Positions 35,069-44,744 of a stretch of 64,000 nucleotides of DNA are shown in pieces; positions within the stretch are counted from its first letter, which is position 1, and each line of letters opens with the position of its first letter. The notes beneath the pieces are model-generated. The model saw only the letters and a list, made by a program, of their open reading frames with translations, did no database searches and was not told the DNA's origin. Position numbers and translations under genes: made by a program. The stretch covers positions 1,116,001 to 1,180,000 of the forward strand of contig CP121470.1 in assembly GCA_030919125.1 (NCBI GenBank), in the 5' to 3' direction. The DNA is from Methanoregula sp. SKADARSKE-2 (lineage in GTDB: Archaea; Halobacteriota; Methanomicrobia; Methanomicrobiales; Methanospirillaceae).

Positions 35069-35836
35069 TCACTCAAAATTTGCTATGGTTGCGTAATCTT
35101 CGAGATACAATTCTTCCGGTCGGCTTTTTAAGATCTCCTCCGGAAGAGCTCCGATAACCCGGTCAACCCAACCCCGTTCGAGCATGCTTCCCACCGATCC
35201 CCGGAGGCAGTTCCTGACAGTCTTGCGGCGGTGGGAGAAGAGCGCCCGGACAACATCCGCGTAGAATTTGCGGTTGTTGACACCAAAGATCGGGTCCCGG
35301 GGGACGATCTTCACGACCATCGAGTTGACCTCAGGCTGGGGAGAGAAAGATGAAGGCGGGAGCCGGAAGCAATTCTGGACGGTCGCGTACGTCTGGACCA
35401 TTATGGAGAGACGACCGCAGTCCTTTGTCCCGGCCGGGGCGACCATCCTCTCTGCAAACTCGGCCTGGTACATCAAAACTGCGGCCTCAAAGCCGATATC
35501 CAGAAGGCGGAACGTGATCTTTGAAGAGGCGGAATACGGAAGGTTTGCGACCACAAGCTCAAAATCCGGCAGATCACATCTCGTGGCATCTCCATGGATC
35601 ACTTCGAGCCTGCCCTCCGCAATCTCGGAGGAGAAATGGTCAACCAGATCTTCGCAAAGACTGCCATCGAGCTCGACAGCATGGACAGAGGCCCCGCGAT
35701 CAAGAAGGGCGGCCGTAAGTGCTCCATCTCCCGGCCCTACTTCCAGCACATGCCGGCCCTGCACCTCAACAATACCGGAGATCCGGTCGATCGCATTCCG
35801 GTCAATGAGGAAGTGCTGGTCGTGGCGTGCTTTCAT
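35069..35836 (-). CDS. rsmA: 16S rRNA dimethyladenosine transferase
   Basis: A 255-residue KsgA/Dim1 enzyme: DQHFLIDRNAIDRI at residue 5, VLEVGPGDGALTAALLDRG near 31, and the catalytic NLPYSASSKI near 100. It dimethylates two adjacent adenosines in helix 45 of 16S rRNA, a late check in small-subunit assembly. ATG overlaps the DUF655 stop by 4 bp. Gene order eL21-RpoF-DUF655-RsmA is conserved in archaea. Confidence 0.96.
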   Translation of the reverse strand: MKARHDQHFLIDRNAIDRISGIVEVQGRHVLEVGPGDGALTAALLDRGASVHAVELDGSLCEDLVDHFSSEIAEGRLEVIHGDATRCDLPDFELVVANLPYSASSKITFRLLDIGFEAAVLMYQAEFAERMVAPAGTKDCGRLSIMVQTYATVQNCFRLPPSSFSPQPEVNSMVVKIVPRDPIFGVNNRKFYADVVRALFSHRRKTVRNCLRGSVGSMLERGWVDRVIGALPEEILKSRPEELYLEDYATIANFE

Positions 35837-36396
35837 TTCGTGGTAAATACGTGGTATTTAACTTCCGGATCCTGGAGCTCTTCGAGAATCCGGGCAATGA
35901 CCATCTTATCCGGGTGGGGAATTGACTTGATCCTTGTGGAGATATCCACGAAGTTCGCAAACGGTCTCTTATCCCGCTCTTCGAGGATCTCCCACATCAG
36001 TTTCTTTCCGATACCCGGGAGCAGGTGAAGCATGTGAAGTTTTGGCGTGATGGAAATTGCCTTGTTAAAGAATGTGACAAAATCCGCTTCGCGATCCTTC
36101 ACAACTTTCTCGATGATGAACGGAAGTTCGCCTCTTGCGGTGTGCGTAAGTTCATTGTACCCGATGCGGCGCTTAACCCGCTCGATCTTCAGTCGTTCGG
36201 AATCTCCGATATAGACTTTTTCATGAAGGTCGATAATCACATTCGGCTTGGGGACAAGCTCGAGGAGCTTGAACTGTTCAATACCCATTGCCTGAATGAT
36301 CGGCTCCCGCTTGAAAGGAGGGCGGGGGTCATCAGGGTGCCCCTTCATGAGCACATCCAGTACTATCGCATTCTCCTCTTTTTTCTCCACCTTCAT
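35833..36396 (-). CDS. DUF655 protein (S1-like and HhH domains)
   Basis: A 187-residue protein. The N-terminal half is OB/S1-like (ENAIVLDVLMKGHPDDPRPP; NVIIDLHEKVYIGD). The C-terminal half has helix-hairpin-helix sequence LHLLPGIGKKLMWEILEERD near residue 122. DUF655 is found next to rpoF and eL21 in archaea and is presumed to bind nucleic acid; no activity has been shown to my knowledge. Coupled by overlap to rsmA. Confidence 0.93.
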   Translation of the reverse strand: MKVEKKEENAIVLDVLMKGHPDDPRPPFKREPIIQAMGIEQFKLLELVPKPNVIIDLHEKVYIGDSERLKIERVKRRIGYNELTHTARGELPFIIEKVVKDREADFVTFFNKAISITPKLHMLHLLPGIGKKLMWEILEERDKRPFANFVDISTRIKSIPHPDKMVIARILEELQDPEVKYHVFTTK

Positions 36397-36407
36397 GGAA
36401 TCACACC

Positions 36408-36758
36408 TCAGAAGTGTGTCATTACCAATTCGATAATGCTATCGAGTTCCTCAGAAAAGAGCGTGAACCGTTCCTTCGCAAAGATCGCCCGCACTTCATC
36501 GCGGGTCTTTGGCATGATATTGGCGATGCGGTAGGCGATCTCAGGCTTCATCTTCTCCATTTTGATGAGCTCGGCAACCAGTGCACGGGCCTTTTCCGGA
36601 GTGGTTTTTGCAAGCTGGTTGGCATGCTCCATACTGCGCCGGAACTCATAGGACATCTCCTTTTCCGCTGCGATCCGTTCGGACTCGACCCCTTGCAGGG
36701 TTTCCCGCAGCCCGGGGAGCGTGACCTTCTCTTCGCTAATGATACCCTTGACTTTCAT
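36408..36758 (-). CDS. rpoF: DNA-directed RNA polymerase subunit F (Rpb4)
   Basis: A 116-residue helical protein with MKVKGIISEEKVTLPGL at the start and the HRDC-like C-terminal half (KARALVAELIKMEKMKPEIA; RDEVRAIFAKERFTLFSEEL). Rpb4 pairs with RpoE (Rpb7) in the polymerase stalk. It lies 22 bp after the eL21 gene and 11 bp before DUF655. Confidence 0.93.
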   Translation of the reverse strand: MKVKGIISEEKVTLPGLRETLQGVESERIAAEKEMSYEFRRSMEHANQLAKTTPEKARALVAELIKMEKMKPEIAYRIANIMPKTRDEVRAIFAKERFTLFSEELDSIIELVMTHF

Positions 36759-36780
36759 GCCAAATACCAGATGAGTGAAT

Positions 36781-37071
36781 TTACTTTTGTGCTTTTAGAT
36801 GTTGTGGTCTTGAGATGATGATCTTGTCTGCATCACCATCGCGGATTGTGAGCATCCAGGCCCGGCCACGCTGCCCGATGACCGTGCCCGTCTTCCCGTG
36901 AAAGCGGCGGTGGGGCATGCCTTTCTGGATGCTCGGCTCGACTACAACATGGACGCGGTCGCCGATCTCAAAACGCTGGATAACGGAGGTTACTGGCGGA
37001 AGCCCGCGCTTTCTTAAGTCTTTCTTGAATTTATACCGTGTCTTCTTTCGTGGACCATTGTGATGTGCCAT
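36781..37071 (-). CDS. rpl21e: large ribosomal subunit protein eL21 (L21e)
   Basis: A 96-residue basic protein starting MAHHNGPRKKTRYKFKKDLR, with IGDRVHVVVEPSIQKGMPHR and FHGKTGTVIGQRGRAW, the eL21 SH3-like core. It begins 2 bp after the stop of pus10 and heads the rpoF-DUF655-rsmA run. Confidence 0.97.
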   Translation of the reverse strand: MAHHNGPRKKTRYKFKKDLRKRGLPPVTSVIQRFEIGDRVHVVVEPSIQKGMPHRRFHGKTGTVIGQRGRAWMLTIRDGDADKIIISRPQHLKAQK

Positions 37072-37073
37072 GG

Positions 37074-38306
37074 TTATTCTCCCTCCTTTGCTCCTTCCAC
37101 CTGCGTGACGTCGAGGCTGGTGACATGAGCCTTTCTTTCCAGGATCTCGGCGAGACTGGGACGTGTCCTGCCACCATCCCCTGATACGAGTTCCTTGATG
37201 TAGAGACCAGCTTCTCCGAGGACTTCGACAACAAATTTGCCGTCCTGTACACCCAGGGATTCGATATCGAGGACGGTTCGCTCCCGGATCTTGTCTGATC
37301 TCCGGTGAGCGACCCGTTCGGGCGTGCGCTGATGTATTGTGACGCCCTGCAAGGTTTTAACGGCCTTTGCGAACTCGTCCGCAGATAAATCGCCGTCAAC
37401 CTCGACCAGGATCCTGTATTTTTTATGCGCTTTGTTTGATTTAAGGGTTTCCACCTCCGGACGGTCGCTCCAGCGTTTTATCGCAACGGAAACCCGTCCT
37501 TCGGCAGTCCTGTTGATCGCGGCTTCGAGTTCTGCGAGATCCAGGGATCTCTTTTTTGGTTCGACAACTTCGAGGATGAAGGGCCGTCCCGTCCCGACCA
37601 TCCGGGCATCGATATCCTCCCGCCCCGCACCATGGAGGATCACGCCCTTTGCATCGAACGCTCCAATTACCGGTCTGCCGATCAGCTCCTCGACCGAGTC
37701 GAGGTACTGGGCACCGGTGAAGTTGCACTTCTTGCACCCCGCACCCTTGCAGGCACGGCAGTCCCAGTGCGTCTGCGGGATCCCCCGCTCGAATTTCTGG
37801 TACCTGCCATAGAAGAAAACCGAGTTTATCAGGACTTCAACGTTCCCATTTGCAATGTCGAGAATGCAGACGATCTCGGGTGTCTTGAAATTAACAACCT
37901 TTCCGGTCCGGGCCGAGACTGCCTTCCCGACCTCCCGGTTCACTTCGGATTTGAACGGTTCCGGTTCGGAGAGGGAGAGATCGCTCCAGACCATCTCCTC
38001 GTTCTCCGCGATGAGCGGTGGTACACGACACCCTATGAGGAAGGTGGAAAACTTTATACCCTCAACCGCTTCTCCCACTTTTTCTGCCCATTCGGGCACC
38101 GTCTCAAAGAAATCCGCACAGACCCAGCAGTCGCCTGAAGGCCTTTTGTAAGGTTTGTTCTCTGTCAGGGCTGAGGCGATCCGGAGACCACAGCCCCGTT
38201 CGTCATTTGTCAGACCGTGCGATCGTTTCCCAAAGAACCGCCCGAGGCAGTGGTCGCAGGTCTCCCCATACCTGAGAATCGCGGTCACCTGTTCGTTTAT
38301 TTCCAT
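37074..38306 (-). CDS. pus10: tRNA pseudouridine 54/55 synthase Pus10
   Basis: A 410-residue protein. The N-terminal THUMP-containing part has zinc cysteines (TCDHCLGRFFGKR near residue 16 and WDCRACKGAGCKKC near 180). The C-terminal catalytic domain has FDAKGVILHGAGREDIDARM, containing the catalytic Asp near 231, and RPFILEVVEPKKR. Pus10 makes pseudouridine 54 and 55 in archaeal tRNA. It overlaps the trmY 3' end by 10 bp, placing the two steps to m1-pseudouridine 54 side by side. Confidence 0.95.
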   Translation of the reverse strand: MEINEQVTAILRYGETCDHCLGRFFGKRSHGLTNDERGCGLRIASALTENKPYKRPSGDCWVCADFFETVPEWAEKVGEAVEGIKFSTFLIGCRVPPLIAENEEMVWSDLSLSEPEPFKSEVNREVGKAVSARTGKVVNFKTPEIVCILDIANGNVEVLINSVFFYGRYQKFERGIPQTHWDCRACKGAGCKKCNFTGAQYLDSVEELIGRPVIGAFDAKGVILHGAGREDIDARMVGTGRPFILEVVEPKKRSLDLAELEAAINRTAEGRVSVAIKRWSDRPEVETLKSNKAHKKYRILVEVDGDLSADEFAKAVKTLQGVTIHQRTPERVAHRRSDKIRERTVLDIESLGVQDGKFVVEVLGEAGLYIKELVSGDGGRTRPSLAEILERKAHVTSLDVTQVEGAKEGE

Positions 38307-38878
38307 GATGATACCCTCCGGTCAAGTTCGTTGTGCAATACCGTTATCGTGTGATCTGCATGGAGACACCTCGGGCCGACTGAGTACCGGGCGCAGTCTC
38401 GGAGAAGGCCTTCCTCCGGCTCCGTAAAATTCTGGTGATCCGAGAGGAGGAACGCATCGGGAAGGGGAGCTTCGGTCCGGATGTCCTTCCCGTCCTCATC
38501 GAGCACCGCAAACGTGTGCTCGGTCATGAGGCGTTCAAGCCCGCCTTTCCGGACCATGATGCCCGGTGCAGCTTCGCGGAACTCACTCCCGCAGGGGATA
38601 TCGAGCGCTTTTTTGATGAGCGAACCGGCACTCCGCTCGTCCGGAGAGAGCGACCGGACTCCATTCCCGGAGAATCGCACGGTCTTTGGGCCCGAGGGCT
38701 CTCCGCAGAGGAGCAGGTAGCAGTCCACGTCCCTGCGGAGATCGTGCGAGAGGAAGAACGATGCGTTCACGCACCGGCAGAGCACATCCATGCGTCCCCC
38801 CCCTCCCGGGAGATCGTTGATCGAGAAGGATCCGTCCGTCCGGGCGATATGCCCGATGATGGCAAAGGCCGTCATCAC
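38297..38878 (-). CDS. trmY: tRNA pseudouridine54-N1-methyltransferase TrmY
   Basis: A 193-residue SPOUT-class protein (DUF358): [20 protein letters not shown] at the start, [20 protein letters not shown] near 25 and the knot region near 150-180 with [13 protein letters not shown] and [19 protein letters not shown]. It methylates N1 of pseudouridine 54, the product of Pus10, its downstream neighbour. ATG overlaps the srp54 stop. Confidence 0.94.
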   Translation of the reverse strand: MMTAFAIIGHIARTDGSFSINDLPGGGGRMDVLCRCVNASFFLSHDLRRDVDCYLLLCGEPSGPKTVRFSGNGVRSLSPDERSAGSLIKKALDIPCGSEFREAAPGIMVRKGGLERLMTEHTFAVLDEDGKDIRTEAPLPDAFLLSDHQNFTEPEEGLLRDCARYSVGPRCLHADHTITVLHNELDRRVSSWK

Positions 38879-40197
38879 CGCAGTCCGGAGAAGCGCTTCA
38901 TTAAGCGCTGCATGTCGAATTTCCCGCCGCCACCACGCATCGTCTTTAACGTGCGCTGCATCATCTTGAAATATTTCAGGAGCTCGCGGACTTCATCCGG
39001 GGTGGACCCCGCCCCGTGCGCGATCCGCTGCATCCGGGAACTGTTGATCAGCGCCGGGTCATCGAGCTCCTTGGGGCTCATCGAATCCATGAGGATCCGG
39101 TACCGGACCATCTTTGTGCTGGTGACATCGTACACCCCTTCGGGCAGCTCCATGTTTCCCATAGGGAGCATGCTCATGATCTGTTTCAAGGGCCCCATCT
39201 TGTTGAGGGCTTCGAGCTGCTTGTACATATTGCGGAGGGTGAACTTGCCCTTCAACATCGCGTTGACATCGACGTCCTCTGCAATTGAGGCCTGTTCGAC
39301 TCTCTCCGCAAGGGCTTTTAAGTCCCCCATACCGAGCAGCCGGGAGATGAACCCGTCCGGGTTGAACCGTTCGAGATCCTCGATCGTCTCCCCGCTGCCG
39401 ATGAAGACGATCCCGCTCTTGGTCTCCGCGACCGCTGACATGGCGCCACCGCCTTTTGCAGTTCCGTCCATCTTGGTGATGATGACCCCATCGATCCCGA
39501 TCGCTTCGTGGAACCGCCGGGCCTGCTCGCTTGCCGCCTGACCGAGCGCTGCGTCGATAACGAGCCACCGGTGGGTCGCCTTCGTGATCTCGTTGAGATC
39601 GATGATCTCCTGGATGAGATCCCCTTCGAGCGCGTGGCGGCCCTGCGTGTCGACAATGATGAGTTCGTCATCCTTGAGGGTGACAAGCCCGTCCTTTACA
39701 ATCTGCCGGGCATCGGTTGCCTCGGGATTGCCGAAGATGGGGACATTGATCTTCTGGCAGAGCGTGGCGAGCTGGTCGTATGCCCCCGGGCGGAACGTAT
39801 CGGCGCAGATTACTCCAACTTTGAGACCCTTCTTCTGGAAGTACCGGGCCATCTTGGCGGTTGTCGTAGTCTTACCGCTGCCCTGCAGGCCGGCCATCAG
39901 GATTGTCTGGGGCTCGAGTTTGACTTCGGTCGATGCCCAGACGAGCCTGACGAGCTCCTGGTACACGATGCGAAGGACGTGCTCCCGGACATTGGTGCCT
40001 TTGGGAAGTTCCTCCTCGAGTGACCGGGTACGGATGGCCTTTGAGAGCGCCATAACGAGTTTGACATTGACATCGGACGAGATGAGCGCCCGCTGGAGAT
40101 CCTTGATCAGCTCATCGACAGCAGCCCTGTCCACGACCGTCTTGCCGGCCAGCTTCTTGAGCGCATCCTTGAGCGATGTGGAGAGATTGTCAAGCAT
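38875..40197 (-). CDS. srp54: signal recognition particle 54 kDa protein
   Basis: A 440-residue SRP GTPase: N domain (1-90), P-loop [18 protein letters not shown] near 104, [21 protein letters not shown] near 183 (usually DTAGR), [15 protein letters not shown] near 243, and a Met-rich M domain (310-440). It binds signal peptides and 7S RNA. The Ala-to-Gln change in DTAGR also occurs in archaeal SRP54 proteins. It is preceded by ftsY with a 2-bp gap. Confidence 0.97.
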   Translation of the reverse strand: MLDNLSTSLKDALKKLAGKTVVDRAAVDELIKDLQRALISSDVNVKLVMALSKAIRTRSLEEELPKGTNVREHVLRIVYQELVRLVWASTEVKLEPQTILMAGLQGSGKTTTTAKMARYFQKKGLKVGVICADTFRPGAYDQLATLCQKINVPIFGNPEATDARQIVKDGLVTLKDDELIIVDTQGRHALEGDLIQEIIDLNEITKATHRWLVIDAALGQAASEQARRFHEAIGIDGVIITKMDGTAKGGGAMSAVAETKSGIVFIGSGETIEDLERFNPDGFISRLLGMGDLKALAERVEQASIAEDVDVNAMLKGKFTLRNMYKQLEALNKMGPLKQIMSMLPMGNMELPEGVYDVTSTKMVRYRILMDSMSPKELDDPALINSSRMQRIAHGAGSTPDEVRELLKYFKMMQRTLKTMRGGGGKFDMQRLMKRFSGLR

Positions 40198-40199
40198 CC

Positions 40200-41252
40200 T
40201 TAAGATCCTCCCAGCAGTTCGTCAACGACTTGGGTGGGATCGAAGGGCAGGATATCATCGTATGCCTGGCCGACGCCAAGGAACATAAGTGGTTTTCCGA
40301 TGGTGTAGGCAATAGATATGGCTGCACCGCCCCGCGAGTCCATATCCGCTTTTGTAAGGACAACAGCGTCCGTCCCCACGGCCCGGTCGAACTCCGCAGC
40401 CCGGGTGACGGCATCGTTCCCTGCAACCGCCTCATCGACGTACACAATCAGGTCGGGTTTCATTACGCGCCGGATCTTGTCGAGCTGGTTCATCAGGTTC
40501 GATTTGTTATGGAATCTTCCAGCAGTATCGGCAAGCACGACATCGATCTTATGTGACAGCGCGTACTGAACGGTGTCAAAGAGCACGGCCGACGGATCTG
40601 CACCTTCCTGGTGCTGGATGATCTTAATGTCGAGACGTCCGGCATGCACGCCGATCTGCTCTATCGCCCCCGCACGGAACGTATCGCCCGCGCCGATCAC
40701 GATCGTAAACCCCTGTTCTTTCAGGTATGCCCCGATCTTTGCAACCGTCGTGGTCTTGCCGGTTCCGTTGACTCCGGTGAAGAGGATCTTTACCGGGCGC
40801 CCGTGGCTTCTGATATACGCGGAGAGATCGAACCCTTTGCCAAGGACTTCGAGAAGGGCATCTTTCAGGGCACCAAGAACGAGGGCATCCACGGATTCGC
40901 CAATCTTCCGGTGCTTCCCGACAAGCCCGGTCCGGACATGGGCAATTATGGCATCGGTGACGGGGAGCGCCACATCACTTTCGAGGAGGGTCATCTCCAG
41001 TTCAGCGAGCGCATCAACAATATTTTTTTCGGAGACGACAAGCTCCCGCTCGGTGATCAGGACCTTCATCTTCTCGACAAAAGTCGGGCCGGCTGCCGGG
41101 GCTCCTTTTTGGACTCGGGCGTTCGTCCCTGATCCCGGCGCAGGCGTATATGCTGCCTGATCCGGGGCAGCCGTTTGTGTTTCCGCAGCCGCAATACTGC
41201 CGCTCAACCGGTTTCTTGCGGCCAGCAACTTCTCTTTGAGCCCACCGAACAT
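40200..41252 (-). CDS. ftsY: signal recognition particle receptor FtsY
   Basis: A 350-residue SRP-receptor GTPase. A short acidic/Ala-rich N-terminus (1-50) precedes the NG domain: [20 protein letters not shown] near 155, [35 protein letters not shown] near 240, and [17 protein letters not shown] near 300. ATG 41252 ([16 protein letters not shown]) is the family-like start. It works with SRP54 encoded next to it at the membrane. Confidence 0.96.
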   Translation of the reverse strand: MFGGLKEKLLAARNRLSGSIAAAETQTAAPDQAAYTPAPGSGTNARVQKGAPAAGPTFVEKMKVLITERELVVSEKNIVDALAELEMTLLESDVALPVTDAIIAHVRTGLVGKHRKIGESVDALVLGALKDALLEVLGKGFDLSAYIRSHGRPVKILFTGVNGTGKTTTVAKIGAYLKEQGFTIVIGAGDTFRAGAIEQIGVHAGRLDIKIIQHQEGADPSAVLFDTVQYALSHKIDVVLADTAGRFHNKSNLMNQLDKIRRVMKPDLIVYVDEAVAGNDAVTRAAEFDRAVGTDAVVLTKADMDSRGGAAISIAYTIGKPLMFLGVGQAYDDILPFDPTQVVDELLGGS

Positions 41253-41269
41253 GGACGTAGTAACCTCTT

Positions 41270-41719
41270 TTATTCCGAATCCTGGCCTTCGGGCACACCC
41301 TGCTGGCATCCCGAATCGAGTCTTCTTGTTATCTCGTTCATCTGGGAACGGAGCTTGTCGAGCGTCTCGGAGACTTTTTTCTGGGATGCTTCCATCTCGA
41401 TAATACGGTCTTTTAAGTATTCGATCGAATCCTTGTTGGTTCGCTCGACTACGACTTCCGCGCCAATGCTGAGGAGAATCTTCTCCGGGTCGAGAACCTT
41501 TACGCGGACGCTTGCCCCGCCTCCGATACCGAGAAGAACGGTCCCCTCTTCGGTCATCATCGCTTCAAGCGTCTCAATGGCGGCAAGCGCCTCCATTCTT
41601 CCGTTCTCCAGCAGTTCCAGCTGGCCGACAAAAACTTCTGCCTGCTGTCCGTACTCTTTCAGGTAGTGCTGGAGGGTCATCACTTCGCGCTGATCAATCT
41701 GCTGCATCGTCGTTGCCAT
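41270..41719 (-). CDS. pfdA: prefoldin alpha subunit
   Basis: A 149-residue protein with coiled coils at residues 8-50 and 95-140 around two beta-hairpins (TVLLGIGGGASVRVKVLDPE; KILLSIGAEVVVERT), the prefoldin alpha pattern. It leads the pfdA-ftsY-srp54-trmY-pus10 run. A TATTTAAA box at about 41792-41799 (minus strand) fits its promoter. In many archaea a ribosomal protein (eL20/LX) gene precedes it; none is present here. Confidence 0.93.
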   Translation of the reverse strand: MATTMQQIDQREVMTLQHYLKEYGQQAEVFVGQLELLENGRMEALAAIETLEAMMTEEGTVLLGIGGGASVRVKVLDPEKILLSIGAEVVVERTNKDSIEYLKDRIIEMEASQKKVSETLDKLRSQMNEITRRLDSGCQQGVPEGQDSE

Positions 41720-42272
41720 ATTCGTCCGCCACCCTCAGGTCTCCATAAAATGGATAACGCTTACTCCTGTTATGTATGTCCCTCATCGGTTTAAATACAT
41801 CATTATGGGTGCCTGCCCGGCCCTCACTTCGGTGAAACACAAACGAACACAGAGTGTCTTATCATCCTTCTGGATTCGAGGAGCGGCGTCTCCCGGTTAT
41901 TGCGACAGGCAGAAACCATCGGGAAAAGATCCTATTATCTCTCTTTTTTTTCACCGGAATCTTCTGTCGGGTCATCACAAATCTGCCTTTGCCCCTCTCT
42001 CCGGATACTACAGACGGGACAGATCCCAAGAAAGATGACTACTCTACCAACCGCAAGGATAAGGGGATCGATCTGAAGTATGAGGAGGCTGGGACCAGAT
42101 GCCCTGTACCGGGGACCGGGAAGGATCGTTTTGATTCAGCTCAAGCCCGCCGGTCCACGGGCCTTCGTCTCTGGTAGTCACCGGTTCTTCCTCTTCCACA
42201 ATCGGGAATGCATTGATGAGAATTCTGAAAAATTCCCCCTGTAGCCGGTAGTACTTTATCTTAGTACGATCA
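41720..42272. other. 553-bp region upstream of the IS5-type transposase
   Basis: Holds the pfdA promoter (41780-41800) and no complete gene. On the minus strand 42044-42250 reads INAFPIVEEEEPVTTRDEGP, then WTGGLELNQNDPSRSP, which looks like the C-terminus of a protein whose upstream part would have been cut by the insertion of the transposase unit. I cannot name it and did not find the other half. Confidence 0.35.
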
Positions 42273-43250
42273 ATGACGAGTATGGAAAATCTGGTTGATT
42301 TTGCGTTCGAGAAGCGGTATGAGAGTATCAAACGACTCGGGGATCGGCTTGACGGATTTTCGACATTAATCAATTGGGAGAGGTTTCTGATGGTAGTGGG
42401 AGGTCTGTATCGAAACCAGACCGAAGAGGGCGGTCGACCGAATATTGATATCGTTCTCATGGTTAAGATGCTGGTACTCCAGTCGATGTACAGCCTGTCC
42501 GATCCCGAACTTGAGCGTCAGGCCAATGATCGCATATCATTTATGAAATTCCTCGGGTATCCTAACAAGGTCCCGGATCAGACCACCGTCTGGTATTTCC
42601 GGGAGCGGTTGGCAAAGACCGGAAAGGATAAGGCTATTTGGGATGAGCTCCAGCGACAACTCGATGCACAATGTCTGAAAATCAAAAAAGGCACCATTCA
42701 GGATGCGACTTTCATCACCTCAGAGCCCGGTCATGCTTCAACGAATACACCCCGGGGTGATGCTGCAAAAACTCGAAGAAGCCGGGATGGAACATGGGCG
42801 ATAAAGGGCAAGAAATCTTATTTTGGATACAAACTCCATACCAAAGAGGATTGTGACTTCGGACTGATCCGGGCTCTCGAGGTTACAACTGCCTCAACCC
42901 ACGATTCGCAAATCGACCTGTCGAACGAAGGAGAGGTGATCTACCGTGACCGAGGATATTTCGGTACCAAAACAAAAGGTTTCAACACCACCATGCAACG
43001 GGGTGTTCGTGGGCATCCGATCGGTATCCGCGATGTTCTCAAAAACGCTCGAATCTCTCGAATCCTATCTCCCGGGGAACGCCCATATGCCGTCATCAAG
43101 AATGTGTTCCATTCTGCTCATACCAGAGTCACAACCGTTCTCAGGGTGTATACCAAAATGCTGTTCTCGGCCTTCTGCTTTAACTGGTTTCAACTAGCAA
43201 CCCTCAAAAAACGAGGGGTTCTTGAGCGGATGCTCTCGACAAAAAACTGA
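42273..43250 (+). CDS. IS5-family (ISH1-type) transposase
   Basis: A 325-residue apparently intact DDE transposase. The N-terminal DUF772 region has RPNIDIVLMVKMLVLQSMYS near residue 55 and PDQTTVWYFRERLAKTGKDK near 100. The catalytic core has GTIQDATFITSEPG (first Asp), VIYRDRGYFGTKT (second Asp) and the C-terminal ERPYAVIKNVFHSAHTRVTT (Glu), ending FNWFQLATLKK. I could not find convincing terminal inverted repeats or a target duplication by eye, so element ends are not given. Confidence 0.9.
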   Translation: MTSMENLVDFAFEKRYESIKRLGDRLDGFSTLINWERFLMVVGGLYRNQTEEGGRPNIDIVLMVKMLVLQSMYSLSDPELERQANDRISFMKFLGYPNKVPDQTTVWYFRERLAKTGKDKAIWDELQRQLDAQCLKIKKGTIQDATFITSEPGHASTNTPRGDAAKTRRSRDGTWAIKGKKSYFGYKLHTKEDCDFGLIRALEVTTASTHDSQIDLSNEGEVIYRDRGYFGTKTKGFNTTMQRGVRGHPIGIRDVLKNARISRILSPGERPYAVIKNVFHSAHTRVTTVLRVYTKMLFSAFCFNWFQLATLKKRGVLERMLSTKN

Positions 43251-43464
43251 AATGTGGCCTGAAAATGCAAGAACCGGATACATAGACCCACTCACATTGG
43301 TGCTATTTTGTAAAATTGGGGCAAGCCGAACGCTCGGGAAGCACCCCTTTCCGGTACGATCGTAAAATAAATGGGTTATTCGTTATCCTCGTTTATAGGA
43401 CTTACGCGTTTGAAGGCAGATTCGAGCAAGAAATATTCATCACAGCACTACAAAAATAATCAGA

Positions 43465-44433
43465 TTAGAACGCCGTGGAAGCGATAAAGAGAGAAGAAGC
43501 GGATCGATGAATCGAGCGTTTCGACTCGTACCAGCTGGAACCTGTATTCAATCGATGGGTTTCGAGGCGAAGAAATGCCAGCAACGAGAGCAGAATATGT
43601 CCTCGTTGAACAACCTCTTTTGGGACCCTGGCATCTCTCGATGCCACAACCTTGCTTGATGCCACGGTGATCCTCTTCGATATTTCATCCAAGTTCCTTG
43701 AACGTTTTTCTGTCGGTTTCCGATGCATCGAGAATATCGGTAGCCCAATGTTCGGGTTCCTTATCAGAGTGAACGATCCTAAATAGCTTGATGAAACCGT
43801 ATTGTCTCAGATGAACAACTCTTCCTTCGGGAGGAATCTCAATCTCAGAAACTGAACGGTTGTACGTATTATCAGGATCAACCAACCGGTTGGATTTGAG
43901 ACGGGTACACCAATGCCACTTCAGCGTGCGGATCAATTTCAGGTTGGCGATACTCGAATACCACGAATCAAAGATGACACATCCCGGCTGAAACTTTCTT
44001 TCTTCGGCTGCTCGTAGCATATCCCGGAAATGATCATTTTTGTTTTTCCCGTCTTTGTCTGGACAATAGATCCGGAAATCTACCGAAACTATCGCAGAAC
44101 CATCAGTCCAAATGGTTGAGATTAGGTTGATTCCCTGAACTACCCGATGATGCTTCCCACTCCAGTGCCGGGTCACCAGTTCAATCTGATGGGAATACGG
44201 TTTGTCGAGGGTACTATCATCGATTACCAATACTCCTTCGTTAGCCCGGAGCAACCGTTGCGCTTCCTCATGCAGCGCCCCCGTGTGGTGAGGCTGGCTG
44301 CCTCTCTAACAAACGCTTGACGGAAGCGTGAGCTATTGATACTGGTTCAGCGGGAAAACACCGGGATGCCTCTGTACACGAGCAAACCTGATACGTCGAT
44401 ATCAAAAAGTTTACAAAATTGCCGCTCGTGCAT
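43465..44433 (-). pseudogene. inactivated IS701-type transposase
   Basis: Minus-strand pieces rebuild a DDE transposase. From ATG 44433 (MHERQFCKLFDIDVSGLLVY) the frame breaks near 44345. It resumes as IAHASVKRLLERQPHHTGAL, then GVLVIDDSTLDKPY, RHWSGKHHRVVQGINLI, FDSWYSSIANLKLIR and EIEIPPEGRVVHLRQYGFIK. A TGA (43685-43687) replaces the expected Trp before NIEEDHRGIKQGCGIERCQ, and a further shift leads to HILLSLLAFLRLETHRLNTG and the normal end. At least two frameshifts and one nonsense codon mean it cannot be active. Confidence 0.75.
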
Positions 44434-44604
44434 TTCGGAGGATTCACTCTCGTTCGATCTCCATCCCGGGTTTGTCTAACCCTTGGATGGGCGCTACTAA
44501 CTCTTAGATCTTTCGGTCAAAACCAAGGGCGTAAATCCTATATCCTATAAATAATTTACCTGACCCTGTTAACAGGTAAGTTCACGATAGTGAACGAAAT
44601 GATT

Positions 44605-44675
44605 GCCATGATGGCGGAGTGGCTACGCGGCTGACTGCAGATCAGCGGAACCCGGTTCGATTCCGGGTCATGGCT
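44605..44675 (+). tRNA. tRNA-Cys (GCA)
   Basis: Acceptor arms GCCATGA/TCATGGC, T-arm CCCGG-TTCGATT-CCGGG, and anticodon stem GCTGA/TCAGC around CTGCAGA give anticodon GCA. Length 71 nt with discriminator T. A TATAAATA at about 44545 lies upstream. Confidence 0.93.
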
Positions 44676-44744
44676 CTTGCATAACCTGGGGCGAATGAAG
44701 TTTTTTCTTAATTATCGTGACAATTTCATCTACCGTGGAGTTTT

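Noticed and set aside
42150..43350. Terminal inverted repeats of the IS5-type element.
   Set aside because: Short matches such as CCGGTTCTT on both sides fall inside possible coding sequence and are not at symmetrical distances; not strong enough to call ends.
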